Assembly: GCA_902624495.1 (NCBI GenBank)
Contig: CACNYH010000003.1
Coordinates: 1 to 47,575 of the forward strand
DNA length: 47,575 nt
Source of the DNA: an uncultured Pelagibacteraceae bacterium
GTDB lineage: Bacteria; Pseudomonadota; Alphaproteobacteria; Pelagibacterales; Pelagibacteraceae
Reading direction: 5' to 3'
Shown: in pieces, positions 10,159 through 20,870 of the stretch
Numbering within the stretch: position 1 is the stretch's first letter
Layout of the letters: each line of letters opens with the position of its first letter
Position numbers and translations under genes: made by a program
Notes under the pieces: model-generated
Databases searched by the model: none
What the model saw: only the letters and a program-made list of their open reading frames with translations
What the model was told of the DNA's origin: nothing

Positions 10159-11028
10159 TTAAACTATTTTATAATTATCAATCAAATTTGAGCAATCTTT
10201 AAAATTTTTTATGGAGTGTATAAATCGTATAAGATAGATTAATATATTAAATAAAATAATGCTTAAAATTATCAAAAAAGTAAAACTTTTAACTGCAAAA
10301 ATCAGATAAATAACAGTTATATAAAAAATTGAAATTAGTGACACTCTATTTGAAAAAACTGCGTTTACTCGTATGGAGTGTTCTATTAATTTAAGTAAAC
10401 CTAATTTTGATTTATCAAAATACCTCTTTTCTCTTTTTGCGTAGAGTCTCTTAATTTTACAATTTTTAATAACTGAGCTTGAAAATGCAAACCATGCACT
10501 ATTGTCATTTAAAATTTTTTCAATATTTTTAGAGCTGAATGATGAGAAATTCCCAAAAGTAATCCATTTAAAAGAAAATAGAAATGTTATTAGTAAGTGT
10601 ATTCTGTAAAGTATTTTAATAAAGATAGAATCGTTCCTGCTTTTCCTATTTGAAGTAATAACACTATCAGTATTTTGCAAAGCCAATTCTAACATTCGGG
10701 CGATTTCTGTAGGATTATCTTCACCATCGCTATCCATTACAGTAACAAAAAAATTTTCTTTAATATTCCTCAAGTAGTTGAGCCCAACCGCAATTACTTT
10801 TTGGCTTCCAATATTTTCTTTAACTCTTAAAATACCGATTTTCTTAAGGTTTCTAAATTTTTGACTTTCTAAGAAAATTTCATCAGTGGATTTATCATCC
10901 AAAATTATAATTTCAGTTTCAAAATCTACTATAATTTGGAGATGAGTATCAATATTTTGTAGCAGTTTGTTTAATGACTTATTGTCATTATAAACAGGTA
11001 TAAGAATTATATGTTTTTTTTTACTCAA
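10159..11028 (-). CDS. family 2 glycosyltransferase, GtrB/ArnC-like
   Basis: The N-terminal half is a GT-A fold. IILIPVYNDN opens it, followed by the ILDDKSTDE nucleotide-binding segment and the metal-binding MDSDGEDNP at 98-106. NRKSRNDS at 127-134 matches the pattern seen in polyprenyl-phosphate sugar transferases (ArnC, GtrB, DPM1). Two hydrophobic helices lie near 230-270, as in GtrB. I infer that it loads a sugar from a nucleotide donor onto a polyprenyl phosphate in the inner membrane. The sugar and product are unknown. It faces the possible GT-C gene at 8533-10119 and is the only minus-strand gene within the TCA block. Confidence 0.78.
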   Translation of the reverse strand: MSKKKHIILIPVYNDNKSLNKLLQNIDTHLQIIVDFETEIIILDDKSTDEIFLESQKFRNLKKIGILRVKENIGSQKVIAVGLNYLRNIKENFFVTVMDSDGEDNPTEIARMLELALQNTDSVITSNRKSRNDSIFIKILYRIHLLITFLFSFKWITFGNFSSFSSKNIEKILNDNSAWFAFSSSVIKNCKIKRLYAKREKRYFDKSKLGLLKLIEHSIRVNAVFSNRVSLISIFYITVIYLIFAVKSFTFLIILSIILFNILIYLIRFIHSIKNFKDCSNLIDNYKIV

Positions 11029-11039
11029 TTTTAACTTTT

Positions 11040-11069
11040 TTGTTTATTTAGTTTTTTTTTCATTATAAT
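11040..11069 (+). promoter_or_regulatory. possible promoter for sucC
   Basis: A perfect TATAAT lies at 11064-11069, with a weak TTGTTT at 11040-11045 and an 18-base spacer. Because the gene upstream runs the other way, sucCD-sucAB-lpd must have a promoter in this 98-base gap, and this is the best candidate. An AGGAA is present near 11107, somewhat far from the ATG. Confidence 0.45.
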
Positions 11070-11126
11070 TAGTTAGTTCAAAATATAAATTAAATTTTAC
11101 CTAATCGAGGAAAATATTAAATAATT

Positions 11127-12290
11127 ATGAATATTCACGAGCACCAGGCTAAAGAAATATTGAGAGAATACGGCGCTCCGGTATCTGAAGGGATAGTTAT
11201 TAAAACAAAAAATGAGATTAAAGAAAAGATTTCTGAATTGAAAGGAAGCGTATATGTTCTTAAAGCACAAATTCATGCTGGGGGACGAGGCAAGGCTGGA
11301 GGCGTAAAGCTTATAAAAGAAAAAAAAAATTTAATTTTTGAGGCGGAGAAGATGTTTGGAAAGACTCTAGTAACACACCAAACAGGTCCAGATGGTAAAG
11401 AAGTAAAGAGATTATATATCGAAGAGGCATCATATATTTCTAAAGAATTTTACTTATCATGCTTAGTTGATAGAGCATCATCTAAAATAGCTTTTATTAG
11501 CAGCACACAAGGCGGAATGGATATTGAGAAAGTTGCGAGCGAAACCCCTGAAAAAATTATAACAAAAAAAATTAATTATAGTTTAGATGGACCTTCTGAT
11601 AATGAAATTAAAGAAATAATTTCAATCTTTAATTTAAAAGGTGAACAGATTAATAAAGGAAAGAAATTAATAAGAACATTATATAAGATATTAGTAGATA
11701 AAGATGCAAGTCTTATAGAAATTAATCCATTGATTATTACAGAAGAAAAAAATTTAATTTGCTTAGATGCTAAAATGAATTTTGATGATAATGCAATTTT
11801 TAGAAGACCAGATATTTTAAAACTTAGAGATTTAAATGAGGAAGAACCAGCAGAAATTGAAGCAAGCAAACATGATCTTGCATATATAAAACTAAACGGA
11901 TCGATCGGCTGTATGGTAAACGGTGCTGGGCTAGCAATGGCAACAATGGATATCATAAAATTATACGGTCAAGAACCTGCTAACTTTTTGGATGTAGGTG
12001 GCGGAGCAACTAAAGAAAAAGTAACTGCTGCATTTAAATTGATATTAGCTGATAAAAATGTGAAAGGTATTTTAATCAATATTTTTGGTGGTATAATGAG
12101 ATGTGATGTGCTTGCACATGGAGTTGTCGAAGCTGCAAAACAAGTAAATTTATCAGTCCCTTTAGTTGTTAGATTGGCGGGTACAAATTTTCAAGAAGGA
12201 AAAAAAATTTTGGAAGATTCAAATCTTAAGATCTTATCTGCTTTAGACTTAAATGATGCAGCAAAAAAAATAGTTGATGCAATAAAATAG
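11127..12290 (+). CDS. sucC: succinyl-CoA synthetase beta subunit
   Basis: SucC and SucD convert succinyl-CoA to succinate while making ATP or GTP. This 387-residue protein begins MNIHEHQAKEILREYGAPV, typical of the family. It has the ATP-grasp HAGGRGKAGGVKL loop, the metal-binding EINPL region, and the GGGATKEKV and NIFGGIMRCD motifs of the C-terminal domain. It is the first gene after the glycosyltransferase insertion and needs its own promoter. Its TAG stop is followed directly by the sucD ATG. Confidence 0.97.
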   Translation: MNIHEHQAKEILREYGAPVSEGIVIKTKNEIKEKISELKGSVYVLKAQIHAGGRGKAGGVKLIKEKKNLIFEAEKMFGKTLVTHQTGPDGKEVKRLYIEEASYISKEFYLSCLVDRASSKIAFISSTQGGMDIEKVASETPEKIITKKINYSLDGPSDNEIKEIISIFNLKGEQINKGKKLIRTLYKILVDKDASLIEINPLIITEEKNLICLDAKMNFDDNAIFRRPDILKLRDLNEEEPAEIEASKHDLAYIKLNGSIGCMVNGAGLAMATMDIIKLYGQEPANFLDVGGGATKEKVTAAFKLILADKNVKGILINIFGGIMRCDVLAHGVVEAAKQVNLSVPLVVRLAGTNFQEGKKILEDSNLKILSALDLNDAAKKIVDAIK

Positions 12291-13166
12291 ATGTCAGTAT
12301 TAATAAATAAAAATACAAAAGTCATTTGCCAAGGGTTTACTGGAAAACATGGTACGTTTCATTCTGAGCAAGCTAAAATTTATGGCACAAAATTAGTTGG
12401 TGGGGTCACTCCAAAAAAAGGAGGTCAAAAACATTTAGATTTACCTGTATTTAATACCGTTCAAGAAGCTAAAGATCAAACGTCAGCTAACGCTACAATG
12501 ATTTATGTACCGCCCAAATTTGCTGGTGCTGCAATAATAGAAGCTATTGAAGCAAAAATGGAATTAATAGTTTGTATCACCGAGGGAATACCAATCATTG
12601 ACATGCTTAAAGTTAAAAATGTTTTAAATAAAAGTGCATCAAGATTAATAGGGCCTAATTGCCCAGGAGTTATAACGCCGGATGAGTGTAAAATTGGAAT
12701 TATGCCTGGTAATATTCATAAGAAAGGATCTGTAGGAATTGTTTCAAGATCTGGAACTTTAACTTATGAAGCTGTTGCTCAAACCTCATCTAACGGAATG
12801 GGTCAATCTACTTGTATAGGTATCGGAGGGGATCCTATTAATGGAACAAATTTTATTGATTGTTTAAAATTATTTTTGAAGGATGATGAAACAAAATCAA
12901 TAGTTATGATTGGAGAAATTGGTGGCTCGGCGGAGGAAGAGGCAGCAGAGTTTCTTAGAAGAGAAAAAATTCAAAAACCAATGGTTGGTTTTATTGCTGG
13001 ATTGACCGCTCCTCCCGGCCGAAGAATGGGCCATGCTGGGGCAATTATTGCTGGAGGAAAAGGTGGAGCAGAGGATAAAATAGAAATAATGAAATCTGCA
13101 GGAATAACAATATCAAAATCTCCAGCAGATATTGGTAAAACTCTTCTAGAAAAACTTAAAGGTTGA
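12291..13166 (+). CDS. sucD: succinyl-CoA synthetase alpha subunit
   Basis: SucD binds CoA and carries the phosphohistidine intermediate of succinyl-CoA synthetase. The 291-residue protein has the CoA-binding [14 protein letters not shown] near residues 15-28. The phosphorylated histidine is H248 in [14 protein letters not shown]. The GPNCPG and SRSGTLTYE motifs are also present. It abuts sucC with no gap. The next gene, sucA, starts 33 bases after its stop. Confidence 0.97.
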   Translation: MSVLINKNTKVICQGFTGKHGTFHSEQAKIYGTKLVGGVTPKKGGQKHLDLPVFNTVQEAKDQTSANATMIYVPPKFAGAAIIEAIEAKMELIVCITEGIPIIDMLKVKNVLNKSASRLIGPNCPGVITPDECKIGIMPGNIHKKGSVGIVSRSGTLTYEAVAQTSSNGMGQSTCIGIGGDPINGTNFIDCLKLFLKDDETKSIVMIGEIGGSAEEEAAEFLRREKIQKPMVGFIAGLTAPPGRRMGHAGAIIAGGKGGAEDKIEIMKSAGITISKSPADIGKTLLEKLKG

Positions 13167-13198
13167 TTTTTATTAATATATGGTAAAATAAATTATTA

Positions 13199-16084
13199 AT
13201 GTCATCTTCAGATAATAATAAAACATTTAAAAAAACATCTTTTTTATCGGGAATAAATTCAGAATTTATCAACAAATTTTATTCTGATTATTTAACAGAT
13301 CCAAAATTACTACCTGAAAGCTGGAAAAAATTCTTTGATGGTTTAAGTGAGGATGAAAAATTAATTTTAAATGATATAAATGGTCCCAGTTGGTCTCCAG
13401 AAAAAAAAATTAAGAAAATAGACTTTAGTCAGATTAAAATTGAGGATAAAGAAAATGAGTCTATAGATTTAAGTATAGATTCAGTCAGGCAAGCCTCACA
13501 AGACTCTGTTCGAGCAATAATGTTAATTAGAGCTTACAGGATTAGGGGTCACTTAATATCAAACCTAGATCCTCTTACTATCCAAGAAAAAAAAGAGCAT
13601 TCAGAACTTAAACCAGAGACATACGGTTTTACTAAAAAAGATTACAACAGAAAAATATTTCTAGATGGGGTTTTAGGACTTCAATACGCTGACTTGAGTC
13701 AGATAATAGAGATTTTAAAAAAAACTTATTGTTCAAAGATTGGTTATGAATTCATGCATATGAGCGATCCAGAGGAAAAAGCTTGGATTAGGAATAGAAT
13801 AGAAGGATTGGAAAAAGATATCACTTTTACAGAAAACGGTAAAAAAGCAATCTTAAATAAAATGATTCAAGCAGAGGGCTTTGAAAAATATTTACATGTA
13901 AAATTTGTAGGAACCAAAAGATTCGGTCTAGATGGTGGTGAGTCATTAATACCTGCTTTGGAGCAGATTATTAAAAGAGGGGGCAATCTAGGTGCTAAGG
14001 AAATAAAAATTGGAATGCCACACAGAGGAAGATTGAATGTTTTAGCAAATGTAATGGGAAAGCCATTTAGAGCAATTTTTAGTGAATTTTTTGGGAAATC
14101 GGCAAATGTAAGTAAAGATTTTGAGGGAGATGTAAAGTATCATCTTGGTGCATCTTCAAATAGAGAGTTTGATGGAAATGTCGTACATATAAGCTTAACT
14201 GATAACCCATCTCACCTCGAAGCAGTAAACCCTGTTGTATTAGGGCAAGTTAGAGCAAAACAATTTTTTCATAAAGATAAAGAGAGAAAAAAAGTAATAC
14301 CAGTATTAATACATGGAGACGCAGCTTTTGCAGGGCAAGGAATAGTTGCAGAGTGTTTTGCTATGTCAGGTTTACCGGGTCATAATATTGGTGGTACTAT
14401 TCATATAATTGTAAACAATCAAATTGGATTCACTACTGCCCCTAGATTCGCAAGATCCTCACCTTATCCTTCAGATGTGGCCAAAACTGCTCAAGCTCCA
14501 ATTTTTCATGTTAATGGAGATGATCCTGAAGCGGTTACACATTGTGCAAAAATTGCAACTGAATATAGACAAAAATTTAATCGTGATGTTGTTATCGATA
14601 TGGTTTGTTACAGACGATTTGGACATAATGAAGGAGATGAACCCTCATTCACACAACCAATTATGTATAAAAAAATTAAAAATCATCCTACTACATTAAC
14701 CATTTATGGTAAGAAACTTTCCGAGGAAGGTTTGACTAATATTAATCAGCTACAAAAAGATAAAGTAAAATTTAAAAATTTTTTAGAAGATGAGTTTCTA
14801 TCTTCTAAGAACTATAAATCAGAATTAAAATGGTTTGATGGTGTTTGGTCTAGATTTAAACCAGGCCTAGGAAAAGATAAAAGAGGTAAAAGTGGTGTTG
14901 AAAAAAATATTTTAAATAAAGTTGGGAGAAAAATATTTGAGATTCCAAACGATTTTAATGCCCATAAAACTCTTAAAAGAGTATTTGAACTAAAAAGTAA
15001 AATGTTTGCTAGTGGCCAAATAGATTGGTCATCATCAGAGACCTTAGCATTTGGAACTTTGCTAATCGAGGGATTTTCAGTTAGGTTATCCGGACAAGAC
15101 TCTGGAAGAGGTACATTTAGTCAAAGACACGCAGTTTTAAGACATCAAGATAATCATGATCGTTACATACCTTTAAATAATATTCGAATAGACCAAAAAA
15201 AATTTGAGATAATAGATAGTTTGCTATCTGAACTTGCAGTGCTTGGATTTGAATATGGTTACTCTCTATCTGAGCCAGAGACTTTAGTTTTATGGGAGGC
15301 ACAATTTGGAGATTTTGCTAATGGAGCACAAGTTATTATAGATCAATTTATTTCTTCGTCAGAGTCAAAATGGGGAAGAGCAAGCGGACTCGTACTATTA
15401 TTACCCCATGGTTATGAAGGTCAAGGACCCGAGCATTCTTCTGCAAGACTTGAAAGGTTTTTACAATTATGTGCGGGAGAAAATATTCAAGTTGTAAATT
15501 GTACAACACCTTCTAATTATTTTCATGTACTTAGAAGACAAATGCACAGAGAATTTAGAAAACCACTTATCATAATGACACCAAAATCTTTATTAAGACA
15601 TAAGCGATGTTTATCAAATATTTCTGAATTTATTTCTAAAAGTTCATTTCATAGAGTTTTAGAGGATGATGCATATAAAAAAGAAAATAACTTAATCTCT
15701 TTAAAAAAAGATAACAAAATAAAAAAAGTGGTAATGTGTTCAGGTAAAATATATTACGACTTGATTGAGGAAAGAGAAAGAACTAAAAATAATGATATTG
15801 TATTTGTTCGATTAGAGCAGCTCTATCCTTTTCCAGCAAAAACTTTGGCTAAAGTTTTAAAAAAATATAAAAAAGCAAAATTTATATGGTGTCAAGAGGA
15901 ACCTAAAAATATGGGAGCCTGGAATACTGTAAGAAATTATATCGAAAGAACTTTAGAAATGATAAATTTTAAGGATATTAACATCAAATATGTAGGTAGA
16001 TCAGCATCTTCAACGACTGCGACTGGAAATGCTAACAAACATCTTGCACAACAAAAAGAAATATTAGAAAAGATACTTAGATAG
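13199..16084 (+). CDS. sucA: 2-oxoglutarate dehydrogenase E1 component
   Basis: E1 is the thiamine diphosphate-dependent decarboxylase of the 2-oxoglutarate dehydrogenase complex. The 961-residue length is normal. The N-terminal segment contains the subunit-interaction pattern near SWKKFFDGL. Other signatures are [29 protein letters not shown], and the thiamine-binding region ending in [16 protein letters not shown]. The C-terminal half has [20 protein letters not shown]. It lies between sucD and sucB, with sucB starting three bases after its stop, so the three are probably co-transcribed. Confidence 0.97.
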   Translation: MSSSDNNKTFKKTSFLSGINSEFINKFYSDYLTDPKLLPESWKKFFDGLSEDEKLILNDINGPSWSPEKKIKKIDFSQIKIEDKENESIDLSIDSVRQASQDSVRAIMLIRAYRIRGHLISNLDPLTIQEKKEHSELKPETYGFTKKDYNRKIFLDGVLGLQYADLSQIIEILKKTYCSKIGYEFMHMSDPEEKAWIRNRIEGLEKDITFTENGKKAILNKMIQAEGFEKYLHVKFVGTKRFGLDGGESLIPALEQIIKRGGNLGAKEIKIGMPHRGRLNVLANVMGKPFRAIFSEFFGKSANVSKDFEGDVKYHLGASSNREFDGNVVHISLTDNPSHLEAVNPVVLGQVRAKQFFHKDKERKKVIPVLIHGDAAFAGQGIVAECFAMSGLPGHNIGGTIHIIVNNQIGFTTAPRFARSSPYPSDVAKTAQAPIFHVNGDDPEAVTHCAKIATEYRQKFNRDVVIDMVCYRRFGHNEGDEPSFTQPIMYKKIKNHPTTLTIYGKKLSEEGLTNINQLQKDKVKFKNFLEDEFLSSKNYKSELKWFDGVWSRFKPGLGKDKRGKSGVEKNILNKVGRKIFEIPNDFNAHKTLKRVFELKSKMFASGQIDWSSSETLAFGTLLIEGFSVRLSGQDSGRGTFSQRHAVLRHQDNHDRYIPLNNIRIDQKKFEIIDSLLSELAVLGFEYGYSLSEPETLVLWEAQFGDFANGAQVIIDQFISSSESKWGRASGLVLLLPHGYEGQGPEHSSARLERFLQLCAGENIQVVNCTTPSNYFHVLRRQMHREFRKPLIIMTPKSLLRHKRCLSNISEFISKSSFHRVLEDDAYKKENNLISLKKDNKIKKVVMCSGKIYYDLIEERERTKNNDIVFVRLEQLYPFPAKTLAKVLKKYKKAKFIWCQEEPKNMGAWNTVRNYIERTLEMINFKDINIKYVGRSASSTTATGNANKHLAQQKEILEKILR

Positions 16085-16086
16085 TA

Positions 16087-17415
16087 ATGTCAGAAAAAAT
16101 TACAGTACCTACTTTAGGTGAGTCAGTTACCGAGGCAACCGTTTCTAAATGGCTGAAATCCCAAGGTGAAAAAGTAGTTGCAGATGAACCAATAGTAGAA
16201 TTAGAAACTGATAAAGTGAATGTCGAGGTGCCAGCTCCATCAAATGGAGTTCTGGGTAATATTAAGGTAAAAGAGGGTGAGACTGTTAATGTTGGGTCAT
16301 TGTTGGGAACAATAAACGACAGTGCGAGCGAAGATGTTATACAGACTAAAGAAATTAAGTCGTATGATCCTCCAAAAAAACAATCCAAACCACAAGAAAA
16401 TAAAAAGAGTAATATAAAAAAGAAGAAAACACCCAAACCATTGATAGATGAACCCGTTTTAAAATTGGAAGATGAAAAAATAGAGGATGAACCATTAATT
16501 TTAGAGCAAGTTCATGAAGAGAAGAAAATCTCAAGAAAACCTATATTAACAAAAGAAGAGGCCCAAGTTTCTCCAGCTGCAAGAAAGATGGCTAGCGAGG
16601 CAAAAATCAATTTAGATCAAGTTAAAGGTACTGGAAAAAATGGAATAATTTTAAAAGAAGATATAATGGCTCTTATGGGCTCAAAACCTTCCCCATCAGA
16701 AAGAAAAATTAAACACGGTCCAGAAGAAAGAGTAAAAATGACTAGGCTTAGACTAACTATAGCTAAAAGACTTAAAGAGGCTCAAGAGAATGCGGCGATG
16801 CTTACAACATTCAACGAAGTAGATATGAGTGAAGTAATAGCTATGAGGAATCAATATAAAGACGATTTCCAAAATAATTATGGAGTAAAATTAGGCTTTA
16901 TGTCTTTTTTTGTAAAAGCATGCGTTATCGGTTTGAAAAACTTCCCAGCTATTAATTCGGAAATTCAAGGAGAAGAAATAGTTTATAAAAATTATTATAA
17001 CATTAGTATTGCTGTAGGAACAGATAGAGGTTTAGTAGTACCAGTTCTAAGAGGAACAGACGAAATGTCCTTTGCTGATATTGAGAAAAATATTGCTAGT
17101 CTTGGTCAAAAAGCTAGAGATGGAAAAATTACCATAGAAGATCTTCAAGGAGGAACATTTACAATAACAAATGGCGGAATTTATGGATCGATGTTATCCA
17201 CACCAATTTTAAATCCACCACAATCTGCAGTGCTAGGTATGCACAATATTGTAGAAAGACCAGTCGTTATAAATGGAAATGTAGAAGCAAGACCAGTCAT
17301 GTATTTAGCACTATCTTACGATCACAGAATAGTTGATGGAAAAGAAGCTGTTTCATTTTTAAAAATCATAAAAGAGTCATTAGAGCAACCTAAAAGATTA
17401 TTTTTAAATATATAG
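16087..17415 (+). CDS. sucB: 2-oxoglutarate dehydrogenase E2, dihydrolipoyl succinyltransferase
   Basis: E2 transfers the succinyl group from E1 to CoA through a lipoyl arm. The protein has a single lipoyl domain with the modified lysine at K43 in [10 protein letters not shown] long charged linker (about 90-155) is rich in lysine, glutamate and proline. The E3-binding domain ([16 protein letters not shown], from 161) follows, then the catalytic domain ending with H413 and D417 in [11 protein letters not shown]. The 442-residue length is ordinary. The linker may be how this low-GC genome builds a flexible hinge. lpd follows with a one-base gap. Confidence 0.96.
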   Translation: MSEKITVPTLGESVTEATVSKWLKSQGEKVVADEPIVELETDKVNVEVPAPSNGVLGNIKVKEGETVNVGSLLGTINDSASEDVIQTKEIKSYDPPKKQSKPQENKKSNIKKKKTPKPLIDEPVLKLEDEKIEDEPLILEQVHEEKKISRKPILTKEEAQVSPAARKMASEAKINLDQVKGTGKNGIILKEDIMALMGSKPSPSERKIKHGPEERVKMTRLRLTIAKRLKEAQENAAMLTTFNEVDMSEVIAMRNQYKDDFQNNYGVKLGFMSFFVKACVIGLKNFPAINSEIQGEEIVYKNYYNISIAVGTDRGLVVPVLRGTDEMSFADIEKNIASLGQKARDGKITIEDLQGGTFTITNGGIYGSMLSTPILNPPQSAVLGMHNIVERPVVINGNVEARPVMYLALSYDHRIVDGKEAVSFLKIIKESLEQPKRLFLNI

Positions 17416-17416
17416 T

Positions 17417-18817
17417 ATGGATAATTTTGATTTAGTAGTAATTGGAGGAGGACCAGGTGGGTACGTATGTGCAATCAGAGCAGCTCAACTAGGACTCAAA
17501 ACTGCATGCGTCGAATCCAGGGGAACCCTGGGTGGAACATGTTTAAATGTTGGATGTATTCCATCTAAAAGTCTATTGAATTTGTCTGAAAATTTTCACA
17601 AAGCTAAAAAGGACTTTAACCATCAAGGAATAGAAATTGAGGGTATTAAATTAAATATTGAAAAAATGATGTCTAATAAAAATAAATCAGTCCAAGTTTT
17701 GACAAAAGGAGTCGAGTTTTTATTCAAAAAAAATAAAGTTACTTATATAAAAGGAAAAGGGGTACTTTTCTCAAAAAATGACATAGTAGTTTATGATAAT
17801 AATAAAAAAACTAACTACAAAGCTAAAAATATAGTTATAGCTACAGGATCATCTGTAGCCTCATTACCAGGTATAGAAATTGATGAAAAAAATGTTATTT
17901 CATCAACCGGTGCATTATCTTTGAAAAGCGTTCCAAAAAAATTAGCTGTAATTGGTGGAGGTTATATTGGTTTAGAAATGGGCTCGGTTTGGTCAAGATT
18001 AGGTGCAGAAGTTACAGTTTTAGAATACCTTGATTATATAACCCCAGGTATGGATAGAGAAATTTCAAATGAATTTAAAAAGATTTTATCTAAACAAGGA
18101 ATTATTTTCAAGATGGGCTCTAAGGTTAATAAAGTAAACTCTTCCGGATCAACTGTCACAATAAATTACACTGATTTAAAAAGTTCGAAAGATGAAACTT
18201 TGAAATTCGATAAAGTACTCGTATCAGTTGGTCGAAAACCTTATACTGAAGGTCTTAACCTAACAAAAATTGGCGTAAAAAAAGATGAAAAAGGAAGAAT
18301 AGAAGTTAATGCTAAATTACAAACCTCAATTCAAAATATTTATGCCATAGGCGATGTTATCAAAGGCCCTATGTTAGCTCACAAAGCTGAGGAGGAAGGT
18401 ATAGCAGTCGCAGAAATATTAGCGGGTCAGGCAGGACATGTAAATTATGACGTGATTCCCGGAGTTATTTATACTTCTCCAGAAGTAGCGACAGTTGGAA
18501 AAACAGAAGAGCAACTTAAAGAAGAAAAGAGAACTTACAAAGTTGGAAAATTTCCTTTCTTAGCAAACTCACGAGCGAAGGTAAATAATGAGACTGAGGG
18601 TTTTGTTAAAATTTTAGCTGATAGCAAAACTGATAAAGTTTTAGGGGTGCATATCATTGGTCCCCATTGTGGAGATATGATTGCCGAAATGGCGTTAGCT
18701 ATGGAATTTGGAGCAAGTGCAGAGGATATCGCTAGAACCTGCCATGCTCATCCAACACATACTGAGGCAATAAAAGAAGCAGCATTAGCTGTTGATAAAA
18801 GACCAATTCATTTTTAA
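17417..18817 (+). CDS. lpdA: dihydrolipoamide dehydrogenase (E3)
   Basis: E3 reoxidises the lipoyl arm with FAD and NAD+. Its 466 residues include the FAD loop GGGPGGYV at 10-17 and the redox pair C42 and C47 in GGTCLNVGCIPS. The NAD-binding GGGYIGLEMG and the C-terminal HAHPTHTE, which contains the catalytic His-Glu pair, are also present. Its place directly after sucB shows that it serves the 2-oxoglutarate complex. It may also serve other 2-oxoacid complexes or glycine cleavage if no second copy exists elsewhere. Confidence 0.96.
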   Translation: MDNFDLVVIGGGPGGYVCAIRAAQLGLKTACVESRGTLGGTCLNVGCIPSKSLLNLSENFHKAKKDFNHQGIEIEGIKLNIEKMMSNKNKSVQVLTKGVEFLFKKNKVTYIKGKGVLFSKNDIVVYDNNKKTNYKAKNIVIATGSSVASLPGIEIDEKNVISSTGALSLKSVPKKLAVIGGGYIGLEMGSVWSRLGAEVTVLEYLDYITPGMDREISNEFKKILSKQGIIFKMGSKVNKVNSSGSTVTINYTDLKSSKDETLKFDKVLVSVGRKPYTEGLNLTKIGVKKDEKGRIEVNAKLQTSIQNIYAIGDVIKGPMLAHKAEEEGIAVAEILAGQAGHVNYDVIPGVIYTSPEVATVGKTEEQLKEEKRTYKVGKFPFLANSRAKVNNETEGFVKILADSKTDKVLGVHIIGPHCGDMIAEMALAMEFGASAEDIARTCHAHPTHTEAIKEAALAVDKRPIHF

Positions 18818-18845
18818 TTAATAATATTTCTAATACTATTATCAG

Positions 18846-20789
18846 ATGAAATCGCAAGTCTTATTGCCAAAAATTTTTAATTTTCCGTTTACTTATAATT
18901 CTAGAATTGAGAACAAAATAGGTAATTTAGTAGAGGTTCCGTTTGGATCGAAAAAAGAAATCGGAGTGATTTGGAAAAACAATTATGCTGAGCCAGAAAA
19001 TATAAAAATTAAATATATAAATAAGAATACCGAATACTCTATTGATAGAAAATTAATTGATTTTATAGAGTGGTTTTCGACTTACAACATGGTTCCTATA
19101 GGACTTGTATTAAAAATGGCTATAGGTGGTTCAGATAATTTCATTAAAAATAAAGACAGTTCTTTAGAGATAAAGAAAACAAAAACAAAATACTTTAGAT
19201 TAAACAATGAGCAAATTTCTGCACTTAAGTTTCTTGAGAAAGTAAATAATAAATTTGATGTGTCAGTTTTACAAGGCACTACTGGTTCAGGAAAAACATT
19301 AGTTTATTTTGAGCGAATAAAAAAAATTATAGAAAAAAATCAACAGGTATTAGTATTGCTTCCAGAAATTTTTTTAACGAATGAATTCAAATCGAGATTT
19401 GAAGATTTTTTTGGTTTTGAACCTTCAATATGGCATTCAAAAATTACCCCAAAACAAAAAAGAATGATTTGGAAAGGATTAATAAAAAATAAGATTAAAA
19501 TACTAGTGGGCGCCAGATCCGCACTACTCTTACCTTTTAAAAAACTTGGCTTGATCATAGTTGATGAGGAACATGACAACTCTTATAAACAAGATGAAGG
19601 TGTAATTTATAATGCGAGAGATATGGCAATTTCTAGAGCACAATTTGAGAATATACCGATTCACCTTGTTACTTCTGTTCCGTCTATTGAAACTTTTAAA
19701 AATATTCAAATAAAAAAATACAGACATATTAAAATCTTAAAAAGATATGAAAATTACCCGTTACCAAAAGCACAAATAATTAATTTGAATATAAATAAAG
19801 TTAAAAACAAATTTATTGCCAATGAGACGATCACTTTAGTTAAAGAATTTTTAGAAAAAGGTGATCAAATTCTTTTTTTTATTAACAGACGAGGTTTTGC
19901 ACCTTATTTAATTTGTAAAAAATGTGGTAACAAACAAACATGTTCTAATTGTTCTTTATATCTTACGTTTCATAAACTTAAAAATAAAGCAATATGTCAT
20001 CACTGCGGTTTTGAAAAAAAAATTAAAGAAAAATGTAAAATCGATGGAAATTGCGAAATGATAATGTACGGTCCTGGTGTTGAAAAAATATTTGATGAAA
20101 CTAAAAAAATATTCCCTGGTAAAAAGATTAATATATTCTCAAGTGATTATTTAAAAACAAAAAAATTATCTAATGAATTGTTCAATAATATAAAAGACAA
20201 TAAAGTTGATATTTTAATTGGCACTCAAATGATTTCAAAAGGTTTTAATTTTCCAAAATTAAATTGCATAGTAGTTATTGATGCTGATTTTTCTGGAAGA
20301 GGATACGACCTAAGGACAACTGAAAAGAATATACAATTATATCATCAATTGAGTGGTAGGGCCGGTAGGTTTAGTTCTGAGTCTTTAATTATTTATCAAA
20401 CATTAACTCCATACAACAACACACTTAATGAATTGATAAAAAATAAGTCAGAACAACTATTAATAAATGAACTTTTACTAAGAAAAAAAAACATGTTACC
20501 TCCATATCAAAGATTGATATCAATCATTATATCTTCAAAGGATCGATCTTTAAGCTTACAAGGCGCTAGAGAAATTAAATTAAAATTAACTCAAATAGAT
20601 AATATAGAAGTTCTTGGACCAGTGGACTCCCCTTTGCTTAAAATTAAAAAAAATTTTAGATCAAGATTATTAATAAGATTAAAAAATCAAAATTTGATGC
20701 AAAAAAAAATCAGTAAAGTATTAAATGGGCTTAAAATCTCATCTAAAATTAAACTTACGGTTGATGTTGATCCTATCAATTTTGCTTAA
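18846..20789 (+). CDS. priA: primosomal protein N', replication restart helicase
   Basis: PriA recognises stalled forks and reloads the replicative helicase. The protein has 647 residues, shorter than the 732 of Escherichia coli. The N-terminal DNA-binding part seems compact. Walker A is GTTGSGKT (144-151) and the DEEH box is at 240-243. Eight zinc-binding cysteines are spread over motifs such as CKKCG, CSNC and CHHCG. The GRAGR motif VI is present. Motif III reads TSVPSIET near 276 instead of the usual SATPSLES-like form, a noticeable change. The gene precedes atpH, an order common in alphaproteobacteria. Confidence 0.94.
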   Translation: MKSQVLLPKIFNFPFTYNSRIENKIGNLVEVPFGSKKEIGVIWKNNYAEPENIKIKYINKNTEYSIDRKLIDFIEWFSTYNMVPIGLVLKMAIGGSDNFIKNKDSSLEIKKTKTKYFRLNNEQISALKFLEKVNNKFDVSVLQGTTGSGKTLVYFERIKKIIEKNQQVLVLLPEIFLTNEFKSRFEDFFGFEPSIWHSKITPKQKRMIWKGLIKNKIKILVGARSALLLPFKKLGLIIVDEEHDNSYKQDEGVIYNARDMAISRAQFENIPIHLVTSVPSIETFKNIQIKKYRHIKILKRYENYPLPKAQIINLNINKVKNKFIANETITLVKEFLEKGDQILFFINRRGFAPYLICKKCGNKQTCSNCSLYLTFHKLKNKAICHHCGFEKKIKEKCKIDGNCEMIMYGPGVEKIFDETKKIFPGKKINIFSSDYLKTKKLSNELFNNIKDNKVDILIGTQMISKGFNFPKLNCIVVIDADFSGRGYDLRTTEKNIQLYHQLSGRAGRFSSESLIIYQTLTPYNNTLNELIKNKSEQLLINELLLRKKNMLPPYQRLISIIISSKDRSLSLQGAREIKLKLTQIDNIEVLGPVDSPLLKIKKNFRSRLLIRLKNQNLMQKKISKVLNGLKISSKIKLTVDVDPINFA

Positions 20790-20802
20790 AATCAAAATTG
20801 GC

Positions 20803-20816
20803 AACTTGATCAAGTT
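20803..20816. repeat. 14-base perfect palindrome before the ATP synthase operon
   Basis: AACTTGATCAAGTT reads the same on both strands. It lies in the 81-base gap between priA and atpH, 55 bases before the atpH start. It has no loop or T-run, so it does not look like a terminator. A dimeric regulator could bind it, but nothing here names one, and it may be chance. Confidence 0.4.
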
Positions 20817-20870
20817 ATTTTCTTGTGATACGACCTCAGCATAATTTCACAATAATTCTTACAACATAAA

